From assembly GCF_021155765.1 (NCBI RefSeq), contig NC_060117.1, positions 6,166,001 through 6,230,000 on the forward strand: a stretch of DNA of 64,000 nucleotides. Reading direction: 5' to 3'. Source of the DNA: Diprion similis. Taxonomy: Eukaryota > Arthropoda > Insecta > Hymenoptera > Diprionidae. The notes below the pieces were generated by a model, which did not search any database, was not told the DNA's origin, and worked only from the letters and a program-made list of their open reading frames with translations. The position numbers were made by a program, and so were the translations under genes. Positions 24,692-36,200 of this stretch are shown one piece after another (positions within the stretch are counted from its first letter, which is position 1; the number at the start of each line of letters is the position of its first letter).

Positions 24692-26323
24692 CTTTCAGCG
24701 AAGTTAGTTATCTGATTGAATCACAGATGGCTCTACCTACGAGAATAAAATTATCAACAAATATACCGTGGAAGGTACAATACATACATAATTTTACAAT
24801 CGAAATTAGTATTTAAGAAAAATTAACCCTGCCTACTCACCCTTCGAGTATGCGAGGGAAATTTTGAAATTCAAGGTCAACTCGTAAGGTGATTTTTAAG
24901 GAGAGACAAAAATCGGCCTCCCGCGTTGTCGACTACACTTGACTTAACCGTTGGCTGGCTGCGGTGAAGTGGACTGTGAACTTGGGAAGCGCCTCTACAA
25001 TCGTATCGTGCGTTCATTTCGCTAGCAGCCATCTATAAATTCGAATCACATAGTGGGGGAAACGCCGCGTATATACTTAAGTTGACGATCATTCAAGAGG
25101 CATTGCGCTTGACCTTGATTTTTCTGTTGGTGAAAAATTACTTCTGTAACTAGTTTTTTACACCTCATTTTTCAATTTGAAAATCTAATAAACAAAACAA
25201 TGATGTTTTTGTTTCTCTTTCAATTATCACCGAGTATATGGGATATGTTGTACTTTTCTTTAGTACATTTTTCTTTCTCTTTTCTTTCATCGTAGCCTCA
25301 AGATGGCTGACCGGTCCGAAACGTTGAAGTAAATTACTATCATAACGATCATCTTCGACGAATTTTCTTCGTTCATCATTCATTATGATCGTCGTTATAA
25401 TTATACTAATGAATATAATATCGATGTCACTGGGGACTTTAAATCGTCCGGAATATCTGAAATACGTGGAAACAACTTGGGAAACAACTACGATTAACGT
25501 TATTCGACGAACTGCGCTATTACGAAACGAATATCAGTTTTGAACCTGTAAAGCGTTCAACAGTTATCGAATGGAAATATAAACGCGGTTCGACAAATTT
25601 CAATTTGATATGTTGAACTTGTCTAATCCCATTCTGTTTCACGGTTTTCCAACTTTTCATTCAGCATCTTTCATATCCGAATTTCAAAGATTTCGATCAC
25701 GAATAGTTGCGCGCTTACATATTATTTTGTTGGGTGGTGCAAGGTAAAGATATTTAAAAAATTCGGCTATTTTCGTTTCTCTGCAAAGAAATTAATCACA
25801 GAATTTTCACCTCTTCTAAGCCTCCTGATTATAGGTTTGTAATCTCAAAGCGATAGGATTACACTATCACGTCAGATTATATCCACGTGCATGTATCGTT
25901 ATCACCATTCCACGCAACAAACTCGATACAATTATCATTTTATAAGATTACTGCATTAATATGCAGACGTGCTTAAATATACATTTTTTTAGTCACTTTA
26001 TCACTTTTACGTGATAATTCAAAATTAAATTTCTTTCACTGCCGTAATTTTATTCCGCTTGTCGTTATAACATTAGATATCAATAATTTTTATTTTTATA
26101 ATTTATCCGCACTTTATAGTGTATACATACATGTGTGATTATCCACGACAGTTTAGCAGAGATTAAGTAACATGTAGATAGTGAAAAAGTAGCGATACAG
26201 GAAATTCGTCCGAGTTTCTATACCCATGATTTCATAATATAAAAATTTCTACTCATTCAATGTATCAATCCTCTTTCCTGTTAACAATATTATTATTATT
26301 ATTATGATTACGGTTACTGAATT
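24692..26323. other. Intergenic spacer between the two ACBP genes
   Basis: About 1.6 kb holding the presumed promoter of ACBP 1 (transcribed leftward) and the 3' flank of ACBP 2. The more GC-rich stretch near 24,890-25,080 is the likeliest promoter region. No additional exon was recognised. Confidence 0.4.
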
Positions 26324-28634
26324 CTATTTGTACTTCGCTAACACAGTGTCAACGAATTTAATGTACGCTTCTTTAGCCGCATCCTGCGATGTGCCTCGTT
26401 TGCTGTCCCACGCGTTCCATTTTGCCTTTCCTTTGAGGTCCAACAAACCTGGCTTTGCTGTAATTGAAGAAAAAAAAAAATTATTGATATAATTAAAATT
26501 GTTCTGTTGTAGATGCTCTTTTACCCCGACGATCGTTGGTAAGAAAAAAAAGTAAAGTTCACTGCAGATGAAAAGTAAAGGACAGGTGAAAAATGACTAA
26601 ACATTACACAGTAAAGTAAGAACCGATTTTTTTTTTTTTACAACTCGAAAGAGAAAAAACAATTTTCCTCAAGTATTTTTCAGTTTATTTAAATAAATGG
26701 TCTTCGTAGCCATTTAAGAACTCTGTAATTGTTGATTTGATATAAAGTCTATAGTTTTTTTTTTTTTTTTTCTGGAATAACGTGAAATTTTTATGACTCA
26801 TGACGAATGTGTTCATTCTGCTGTATTTTACTTGCAGTTAACGAATCGTTAAATTAAATTAGAGAATCGATTGAATGATTTAATCATGTGTTTTACTTGG
26901 CGAGAAATTTTTTCAGAATATAATTAAAATTGTTACTATTATCTGCATGTATATCCTATTATTTAACTTTATATACAACGGATTGTCGTCCTCGTAATTA
27001 ATTACACACCATTTATTACGACGAATACGATTGTACTTCGATCGTTATATAATCCATTCGAGGCAAACACATTAATCACACTTTATCACTGTGCAAAAAA
27101 AAAAAAAAAAAAAAAAATGTTTATACCTACGTAAGGATGAATTAATTATTTTTTGGCATGCAATGTATCATAATGATTATACATTTTTCTTTTGATCACA
27201 AAATCCGAAACTGAACGTCATATACATTATAAAACACACACACACACAAGGCTTTGAAATCACATCTTCTTTTTGCATTAGAAAAAAAGTACACGCGTCG
27301 AGTAGGTACATAAAAAGTGAAAAAAAAATTTCACATACGTCGTCCTTTGGACTAGCATTTTAAACTTTAATTCTTTATCCTTGTAACTGTAGTCTTATTT
27401 TATTTGCAGACGTTTTCATAAATTATGTGAACTAAAAAACGGGGAATTGAATACTTCGCTTCTATACTTACGGGTGTTGTTGTCTCCTTCGGTTCCTTGC
27501 TTGAAGAAAGCGTAAAGTTCCAAAAGTTCGTCGTCGGTCGGTCGTTTCGTTAGAGATTTTACGGCTGCGGCGGCCGATTGAAATTTCTGTATGTAACAAG
27601 CAATATATCGAAGTATGTATTAGAATAATAAGAAAAAGAATTACTCGACGCAAAAATGTGCGATTTCAATATCGGGTGTTCTTAGAAATATTTTCACACA
27701 TTAATTACAGGTACGAGGTTCAACGATCAAGCCTATTGCTGTTCCTTCGATTGGAAATATTCTAATCACTCTGGCCATTAAGTGCGGACCTTTCACTCAC
27801 TGTTAGGAAGAACACCATTTTTTCCATTTTTTTTACCACACATCCGGTCGGCAACTCTACGGTCCGTTCTCATTACATTCGATTTCAATAAGTCAATAAT
27901 TCAATGGCCTCGCTTGATATAATATGTTAATATCGAAAATCAGTTTCGTAGCTCTGAAAGGAAGAGTTAGTATACGTTACCATTATTTTTAACTATTTCG
28001 ATGTAACTTGATCTTGGCGCAACAATAAACTGATGTTAAGGTATTACTTTACTTAGAAAATGTAGGAAACTATTGACAAATATAATCATACTGAATAACT
28101 ATTCATATTGAAAATTTTCACGTAATCTCAACAATCTTAAACCGTCGTTACAACGATACTGATTTTCTCAGTATAGTCACACAAACGTATAATTCAAATT
28201 ATGAGTAACTAGGCAAGATATTTGTGCAAAATGTTACGTGAAATGAAACTGCATACTTCATGTAGTTTTTCTTTCATTTTCATAGTTTGCAAATTTCTAA
28301 TAAAGCAAGTTTAACGACTTATTGTTAGCGATAGGAAATCCGCGTAAATAATTGCTGTGCATTTGAACAATATTATTTAATTGTATAACAAAGTTTCACA
28401 ATGCGTGCAGATCAATTGTCAAAAATTAAAATTTTCCGAGTCTTAACACCATAATCGGTGAAGTGGATAATCATAAGTAATAATCAAAAGCTCGTATATT
28501 GTTTGGAAAGTTGATAATTTTCGTTTCTCACTACGGGATTGAGAAATCTTCAAATCACATTCAATTTTGTGGCACAATTATACGGATTGGTAATTAATAA
28601 TTATATTTTAGTCTCTCACCTCATCTAGCGACAT
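26324..28634 (-). CDS. Acyl-CoA-binding protein 2 (ACBP/DBI family)
   Basis: Seen: exons 28634-28620 (MSLDE, GTGAGA donor), 27586-27472 (GTAAGT donor) and 26457-26324 join in phase to 87 aa, the canonical family length. Helix 1 is KFQSAAAAVKSLTKRPTD, helix 2 LLELYAFFKQGTEGDNNT, then PKPGLLDLKGKAKWNAWDSK, and the end is DAAKEAYIKFVDTVLAKYK. Ligand-contact positions Tyr30, Lys34, Lys56 and Tyr75 are all present. Exon lengths (15 and 115 nt for the first two) and intron phases are identical to ACBP 1, so the pair arose by tandem duplication; divergence is concentrated in helices 1 and 4 and in the Q-G-T-E-G segment, where ACBP 1 has Q-A-S-V-G. Same predicted acyl-CoA carrier role; tissue differences cannot be read from sequence. 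Confidence 0.95.
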
Positions 28635-28670
28635 TCTGAGTTGTGTGAAATCTTCGGTGGTTGAGAGTAG

Positions 28671-28675
28671 ACTGA
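28671..28675 (-). promoter_or_regulatory. Candidate initiator (TCAGT) for ACBP 2
   Basis: On the - strand GGTCAGTCTACTCTC lies about 40 bases upstream of the ACBP 2 start codon. TCAGT is the arthropod initiator consensus. No TATA box was evident at the expected distance, and the short motif can occur by chance. Confidence 0.35.
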
Positions 28676-31600
28676 CCGAGTATTTCGCCGTCCCCACTCT
28701 TTAATAGAACAAAAAGTCCGAATGCCGTCTCAGTGACGGGATACAGTTTATCCACGCGATCAAAAACATTCAAACACGCGGAAATTTTAAAAGCGAATAA
28801 TTACGCAATTTCAATTTTTTCATTTTTCCTATCAAGTATGATCATTACTCACTGTAATCCAATAGTCTGGGATTTTTACATTCCTTATTACGTGACTGGA
28901 AAAATTCACCAGCTTTCAAAATCTAATACATACCACAGAGATATTATAATCAAGGGTTTTAGCTAATGATTAATTATTTGAGTTAAGTTTATTCTAGAAA
29001 CGAGTTCCTCTATCTTACTTATGTTAGAAATGGAATCGGTATATACATGTTATACACAAATACATGCAGACAATATACTTCACCGCACGCTACTACAAGA
29101 GGTGACCAAAACCCGCAATATTGGCTTTATCACTTCAATATGATTATGCCTGGAGCATAATTTTATAATTCGTTTTTTGCTTTTGTAATAAATTTTTTTC
29201 CGGTACACAACCGGACAGCATAAGAACATCATAAAATAAAATGGATGTAAAGTTGCAGTTTAAAAAACAATAAGGCAGCGTTGAAAATAAATTTTATAGA
29301 CAATATTTGACCGCTCGTCTGTTTCTCCTCTAACGATAAGCTGGCGTTAAATTCCTACTTGACCGATCGAAATAACTAGTATTATAGCTTTTCGAACGTA
29401 TTCTAAAAGAATACTTAAAATTACTTTGTTTCTCGTTACGGATCGTTTGTTGTACAAAGCTGAATAGTAGAATTTAGGAGACCATTTTAGTGACGTCAAG
29501 CAAAAATTTCTTTACGCAAAAACATGGCACCTCTTTTTCGTGCTATTCTTATATGTTCTGTATTGTTGAAATCTGCATAGGTTGAGGAGCGGAAAGTTGC
29601 GAGTATTCCAAAATTATTATAGTTGGATACTTTAGAATACGTTAACATTAATTTTGATTCTTAATACTAAGTGCAGAAATGCAGATACCGTGCAACGATT
29701 ATTTCTATATTTCCATATAGTCATGCCATTCGTTGAGAAAAATTTAACAAGTTTTAAACTTCAAGATCGAAAAGACCATGTGGTATAATTTTTGTTTACG
29801 ATTGATTGAAAAAGTAGGTATTAAAAAACAAAAAAAAAATAATACCACAGTAAGATTCTGATTTACCGACGTTTCGAAATTCCTCAACAAGTAGGTATAG
29901 TAAACTTTTTAACCTGCAATTGAATTTATTTACATCTAAAGTTAATTCGAAGTTCCATATAAAGACGATGTAACGTTCATTTAGAGCAGCTGTGCCTAGA
30001 CACGTTGAGAAACCTAGTCAACTTCTGGAATTTCAGAGCCTTAGAGAGGCCTATAAAACTGGTTTTCCTAAAGGCGAAGAAAAAAAGGACAAATTTCTAT
30101 TGAACTTCCAAATATAATGTTCAATTAAGTATTAAAATAATAAGGAATAAACTGTGTGAAGACATCTGGTCAACTAGTAAAAAAGAAAGAGAACAAAAAA
30201 AAACCACGATTGCGCACACAATTTTCCAAGAGTTTCAAACCGTCCACAAAGGAATCTGCATCATCGACGATGACTGTTTGTACGATCTGGCAATCCGAGT
30301 TATGCTCGAGTAATTGTAGACCTCGGTTGACGATGAAGCGAGTTTTTTATCGAATACCGCAATACGATTGCCGGTGGCTGAATCACTCCGATTTGTCTGT
30401 GTATGATATTTGTATATGAGATTACGACTCATATGCGAGCGTCATCCTACTTCAGAAAATCATTGACTCAGTTCCGTTCGATTTCGTTGCCGTTTTTCAG
30501 AGTGGTGAGGGTTGTTCTCTTCAATTGATGTCTCAAGTTTTAAGTTAGAATAATTTCACGGCAGAATAATATCTGTTCAGAAGTACGCTAACAGTTCAAC
30601 TTTGTACCAGTGCTCGTCTCAGCAGCTGGGACTGTATAATTCCGAAATCGAAGAACCGTTACTTTAAAACTCCTTTATGAAACTCGTTTTTATACCCAAG
30701 TATAATATTACGACTCTAATGTAATGCACGAAGCTAGGAAAACTTTTCATCCGACGATTTATACCTGCATCAACAAATTTCTTCAACCTCATTCAAATCT
30801 TCTGGTACCGCCGGAATATGTGGGTCGTGGTAGAAAAGCAAGAAACGGTTTCTCGGTCCCGTTCATTAATTGTCTACAATTACAATGATCATTCTTATAA
30901 TCATGCGAAATTTCATAACTGTACCCGTAACTCTCACGATTATATAACATTGTATAGTTACTGAATTTCTGGAAAGATAGTTGAAAAAATGTACCCAAAA
31001 TTCCAGGTTTTTCCAAACAATTTATCAAGTTTCAGCTTTTTCGAAATCCCAAGGGTCCTCTGTTATTCGAATTAGAGAATTCGAAGAGTTTGGGTCTTAA
31101 ATTAACTTCGAAACAAGACCCTACGAGTTTTCGATAAATCTTAGGAAACTTGTTATCTTCAGACATTTCATTTACCATAGAAGCAACGAAATTCGAAAAT
31201 GACGAGATCGAGGACAAATTTCGAAGCATCGATTAATCGAGTCCAAAAAAACAATCGAACATGACTCGATTGAATCGGTAAAACGAATCGATTACCAGAT
31301 TATTTCATATTTATTAAAACAGTGCATACGAGACCAAAGTTTCGTAATTCAAAACATTTTTCAATGTAAAATGAAAACATTCTTTTTATCTTTCGTTAAT
31401 TATATCAAATAGCTACTTAGCAACTAAGACAACGATAATAATTAACACTTCAATCCCATAAATTGATATTGTATCGCATCGTTCGTTGGAGCTGTAAAAA
31501 ACAAAAACAGATCGCATGGAAATGCTCAATCGATTATAATCGATTAATCGAGTTTGAAAAACAATCGATTAAAATCGATTAATCGGGTAAAAATACTCCA

Positions 31601-33298
31601 TTATTTTTCGTCATTCTTGTCTGATTGCGTATGAAGCGATCACGGCTGATTGCGCGGCAGGTAATTGGTGTCGAGAACCGCAAGTTCTCCTTGCTCACCT
31701 GCGTTGGAATGCGGGAATTCTTCAGTTCCCTGACGCACCACTTTCCGAAGGCGAAGATTGCCGAGTGAATCGTCGGAGACACCCGAGCTGCTTCACTGAC
31801 TAGGCGCACAAATTGCTGAGACAACAAAATACGAGTCGCGCGCGCACTTCTGTCTCACGGGTCCGTTTCTTCGTTCTTCTTTCGTCGCTTCAACTTCTTC
31901 TCGTTTTTTTTTTTTTTTGTTTTCTCATTTTTTTGTATCTTTACGCTGGTACCCATCATTCCGCGAATACCTAAATCATATCGTCCGCAACCGAGATCCT
32001 AAAGGATCGCGAATGTAGATCATAAATAATGACAAACAGTCGCGTTTTAAGGTTTTGAACACGTGTCACGCGCTCCGTAAACTTTGCTGTGTAATAAATT
32101 AATCTTTATTAAATTCTTTTTTTGTTTTATTTTTGTACATTTTTTTTTTTTTCACTATTTTTCTTTCATATGTATATACATATGTATTTGTGTAATATGT
32201 TTGTACATGTATGTATAGATATACGTAAAAATATCTAACTGTACTTCTGGGATTCTCGCACCAGTATATACGCAACGTTTTCAAGGCACAGTTGATACAT
32301 TCATATGACGTGAAGTGATCGTACAGTGACAAAGTTTTTAATATACTTCCGACACTCGCCCAATGGTCGGTAAATAATCGTAATTAGTAAGCTATCGTTA
32401 AACAGTCGTCAGTTTTCCTGATTATTATACTCAAAGTCTTAGCGCAGCAGGAACACTTGCGAATTCGATGAATACGTATTGCTAAACGATTTCTCAGCAC
32501 TGTAAGAAATTGTAAAGAAATTTTCGGGAAATTCACATCGTTTATACTATATATACGTGGATTTTAAAAGTTTTGTCTTCACTTTGTGTGCGTGTGCGTG
32601 TGTGTGTGTGATTGTGTATAATAATCGGCATTGTAATATGCGTGACGTGTGGTCGTTACGATCAAAGTGATACTATATACGTATCTATCGTGGGTGCGAA
32701 TCGTGTATTGATTTGGAGAATCGACTTGAGGTCAATACTCATTGTCAGTTTTCCCAAGTCTCTGAAGTGCGCAAGGATTGCGCGGCGGGAAAAAACGGTG
32801 AAAATTCGAAGCATCGTTATAAACGAACTGCGGCATTGCACCCTAAACTGCAGGCGTATTTTCATGTAATACGCGCGATTACGGCCGTTGGCACGAGGCT
32901 AATTCTTATCTGAATTTAACATATACCTAAACGTATAAGAGTACAAGTCTACAAGTGACACACCTTCCTTATAGCTTGACGACGGTGCTGAATAAGAAGG
33001 GAGTGCAATGATCAATGGAAAATTGAGGAAATTCAAAAGTACTTGTTACGTAAGATGGTCATCGTAGTTTCACGTGGTTTCGCAGGGTCATCGAATACAC
33101 ATTATTCCAAAGAAAGAATTCGGAGATAAACGTTGAATTTTCACGCCGCCAGATTACAGCCGGTTCGATATCATCGTTATATATATATACATATATACAC
33201 TTATGAGTGGAAATAATAAGAGGAAGAAATACGGAGACGCAATAATACACGATATATTGTAATATATGACTGGAATGTACGCCTAGAGTGACTGAGAA
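28676..33298. other. Intergenic region between ACBP 2 and the scaffold gene
   Basis: No complete gene recognised. Around 31,680-31,860 on the - strand a GC-balanced stretch runs into a good donor (ACGCAG|GTGAGC) but contains no ATG, so it could be an untranslated 5' exon. The region from about 32,400 to 33,298 probably holds the promoter and 5' untranslated sequence of the scaffold gene. Repeated CGATTAATCGA-type motifs occur near 31,220-31,590. Confidence 0.35.
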
Positions 33299-36200
33299 AT
33301 GAGTTATAGATCACCGACTGCGAATCGGAGCTTTCTTCACAGGAATCTGCAGAGTGCTTCGACGAAACCTCATGAACCACCGGATAAGATCGTGTATGCT
33401 ACGCTAGACTGTTTGGCCTTGAAGAGAGCCAGGCTGCCTTTGCAATTGGTGCCTATTGACAGCAATGATAGCAATGCCTCGGCTAAGACAGCTGATAAAA
33501 CCGACGCCGGTAGGAAGGCGGCCAATTCTGGGAAGACGTCGTCTCGACGTCCAAGTTTTAAAGTAAGTCCCATGGGTGTAATAACAACACTGCCTTATAC
33601 ACGCTGAGAGAAATTTTATTTTTTTACGGTGATGGGAAATATTTTCTGAAATTGGTATAGATCCCTACAATCACGGCTTATATGTTGATTTATTTATTTA
33701 TTTATTTCATCAGATTGCTTAGATTTTCAAATAAAAAGATAAAAATGATAATAATCATGACTAGAAATTTTTATAGTTATATACACAATCGCATATCTAC
33801 GTAAAGGATGCGTTCCGAAACTAGCTGCAGTGAAAAAAACTCCCTAGGATAGAGACAGCGCTAGTAACAAACTCAGGAGCGCAAAAGAGATAAAAGACTG
33901 TCGACAGTATTGGAAGATAATTTCGGAACGCACTCACAGTATATTCTTAGTTTGAAAAAGAATTTTTATCATCCTGTAAACATAATCGAAATGTAGCGCG
34001 GAGTGAGCGTTGGAATGAAAAGATGACGAGAATTTCAAGTTTTTATGTCATGCACATGCATATAACCACACGCGGAATACCTTATAGTATAGAAGAGTTG
34101 TTTTCGATTTCAAAGCACGAATGCCGATCGTGTGTGAATATATATAGTATACGCAATATACATCAGTATTCACACACGTATGTACGTGTAATGAAAATGA
34201 TCGTACTTCAGCTTCGATCGGAACTTATACAGGTACTCGTGTAAGACATGGAACGCGATTTTCTCGTGCACGTGGATCGTATCATCGCGTGTTGTATAAG
34301 TCGAACAGACACGTACCTATCTATACATATAATTGTATGTACAGGTGTATTTTTGTAGATGACATTATGCACAGTTCCACACCGAAGAGGGAAAGCGAAT
34401 CGTTTTGTCACCCACACAAGCGTTTGTGGTTTATTAAAAGAAATAATACACTCAAGTCGAGGAGACGCGAATTTGTAATTTGAACATATTTGTGCACGTC
34501 TATTTTTTCGCACAATAATTATGCTTGTATGTACGTAATGAGTGGGACTGAACGTGGTGTGAGTATACATGGTGTGCCTAGAACTCCTGCGACACGCCCC
34601 TTTCTTCGAGGTTAAAGCCTTTAAGTGAGACGTGTACCAACTGTCTAAAGAAATCCCTATATTGTTAGGGAATTATTTTTCCGGTGAACGCTATCCTGCT
34701 TGGTAATACCACCATGTGTAGTTGTGGTGTGAGTTATTTAAAGTCCCGCTCATTTTTTCACCACGCAGATTCAACGTCACAACAATTAATCACCACCGAT
34801 CTAGGGTATTTTGCCGTCGTTGGTACACATCTTACTTAAGTCCCGTCCCGCGCGAGAAAGAAACTTTTTTGGAGAAGGAAGCTGCACTCCTAGGCATACC
34901 ATGTATACTCACACCACGGGACTGAATTCCGTTGACCTCTGGAGCTAAAGGAGAGGTAAACGAACAAAAAATCACACCGCGAAAATTGAGTGGTTCCACA
35001 CTTCAACTCCATCTCATACATTATTATACTCATGTCTAAAGAGTTATTTGAATATCTTTGCGGGTGTCCGATTTTCGAACGGCACTCATTGCATGAATTT
35101 ATAATTATATACCGGTTTTGTATTTCCAAAAATATAAATGAGAATGGCAAAATTCTTATGGTCGAGAAAATAACCTTTATTAATTAAACGAAAACTATGA
35201 GAATATTTATTCCATTTTTTTATTTGAATCATATTTTTATAGAAACATATCTAAAAAAAATTTTTTTAATCACTATCATGGTATTTAATGGAGAAGCTAG
35301 TCGCGATAAATTTACAGTCAATATCAATAACAGATCAGGGAAAGATGAAAGTACTGGAAATACGAATGAAATAATTAAAAGAAATTGCGTTTGTGGAATT
35401 TGCATACTAGTCAGAAAGACATTTTTTATTTAGTACAGACAATCACAAAACAATTCGTTCAACAGGACTGCTTCACAAACATTATGTAACATTATACACT
35501 CTAAACAAGGAGAAAATGATGTTAGTCACAGAGAAAACTGTAACGTCTCAGTGTTCTTTTATTTCCGGTTCAGTAAGAGAAACGGTAAGTTTCTAACCGG
35601 AAAATTCGGAATAGATTGGGAGACCTAGTTTTGTACATATATGAATCATCCGGTGGCTAACCGTGGTTGCGATATTTCTATTCGTATTAAAATTGAGGTT
35701 TCGAATTTGCGCAGGTTCGATCCGGGTCAAGTTTACACTGGAAACAGCGACATAAGGTAAACGTCGTGACCGGTAAATTTGAAAACACGCCGAAGGAAAG
35801 CGGCGGCAGCAGGCAAAGTTTGCTGTCAAAAAATGGGAATACCGTCAAAGTGCCATATTGTAAAAACGTGTCAAAAACACTTCCGGAACTGCTGAACGAG
35901 CTTCTGGAGCCTGAGGTGACCACGTCACCAAGTCCGGAACTGAGTAGCAATTCAAACAAGCCAGAGAAACTTAATAGCCATATTCGTAAAAGAAATAAGA
36001 CTGATTCGCGGAAACAGACGAACAGGGAATCCGGATTCGTGAAACACGGATCCAACTCAAGATCTTTGGGAAAGTTACGGAACCACGATGGAAACTGTTC
36101 AAACATACAGTTGCCTGTAGGATCACTTAATGACAGTGCTCATTTATATACTTTGTCAAACGAGGCTAATGAGCCGATGGAAACTGGTTATTCTATAATC

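Noticed and set aside
30156..30432. Open frames on both strands, including an ATG-less minus frame containing IVQTVIVDDADSFVDGL
   Set aside because: The minus frame looks protein-like, but it has no start codon and no usable acceptor after the upstream stop, and the family is not recognisable.
30789..31229. Minus-strand frames of 65-79 codons
   Set aside because: No motif, no splice-site support, and composition like the surrounding intergenic DNA.
32612..32913. Overlapping frames upstream of the scaffold gene
   Set aside because: No convincing start in the longest frame and no recognisable domain; more likely 5' untranslated or promoter sequence.
34722..34925. 67-codon frame with a KETFLEKEAALLGIPC-like end
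   Set aside because: It lies wholly within the CGTGGTG MITE and is shared with the other copy as DNA, with no sign of coding constraint.
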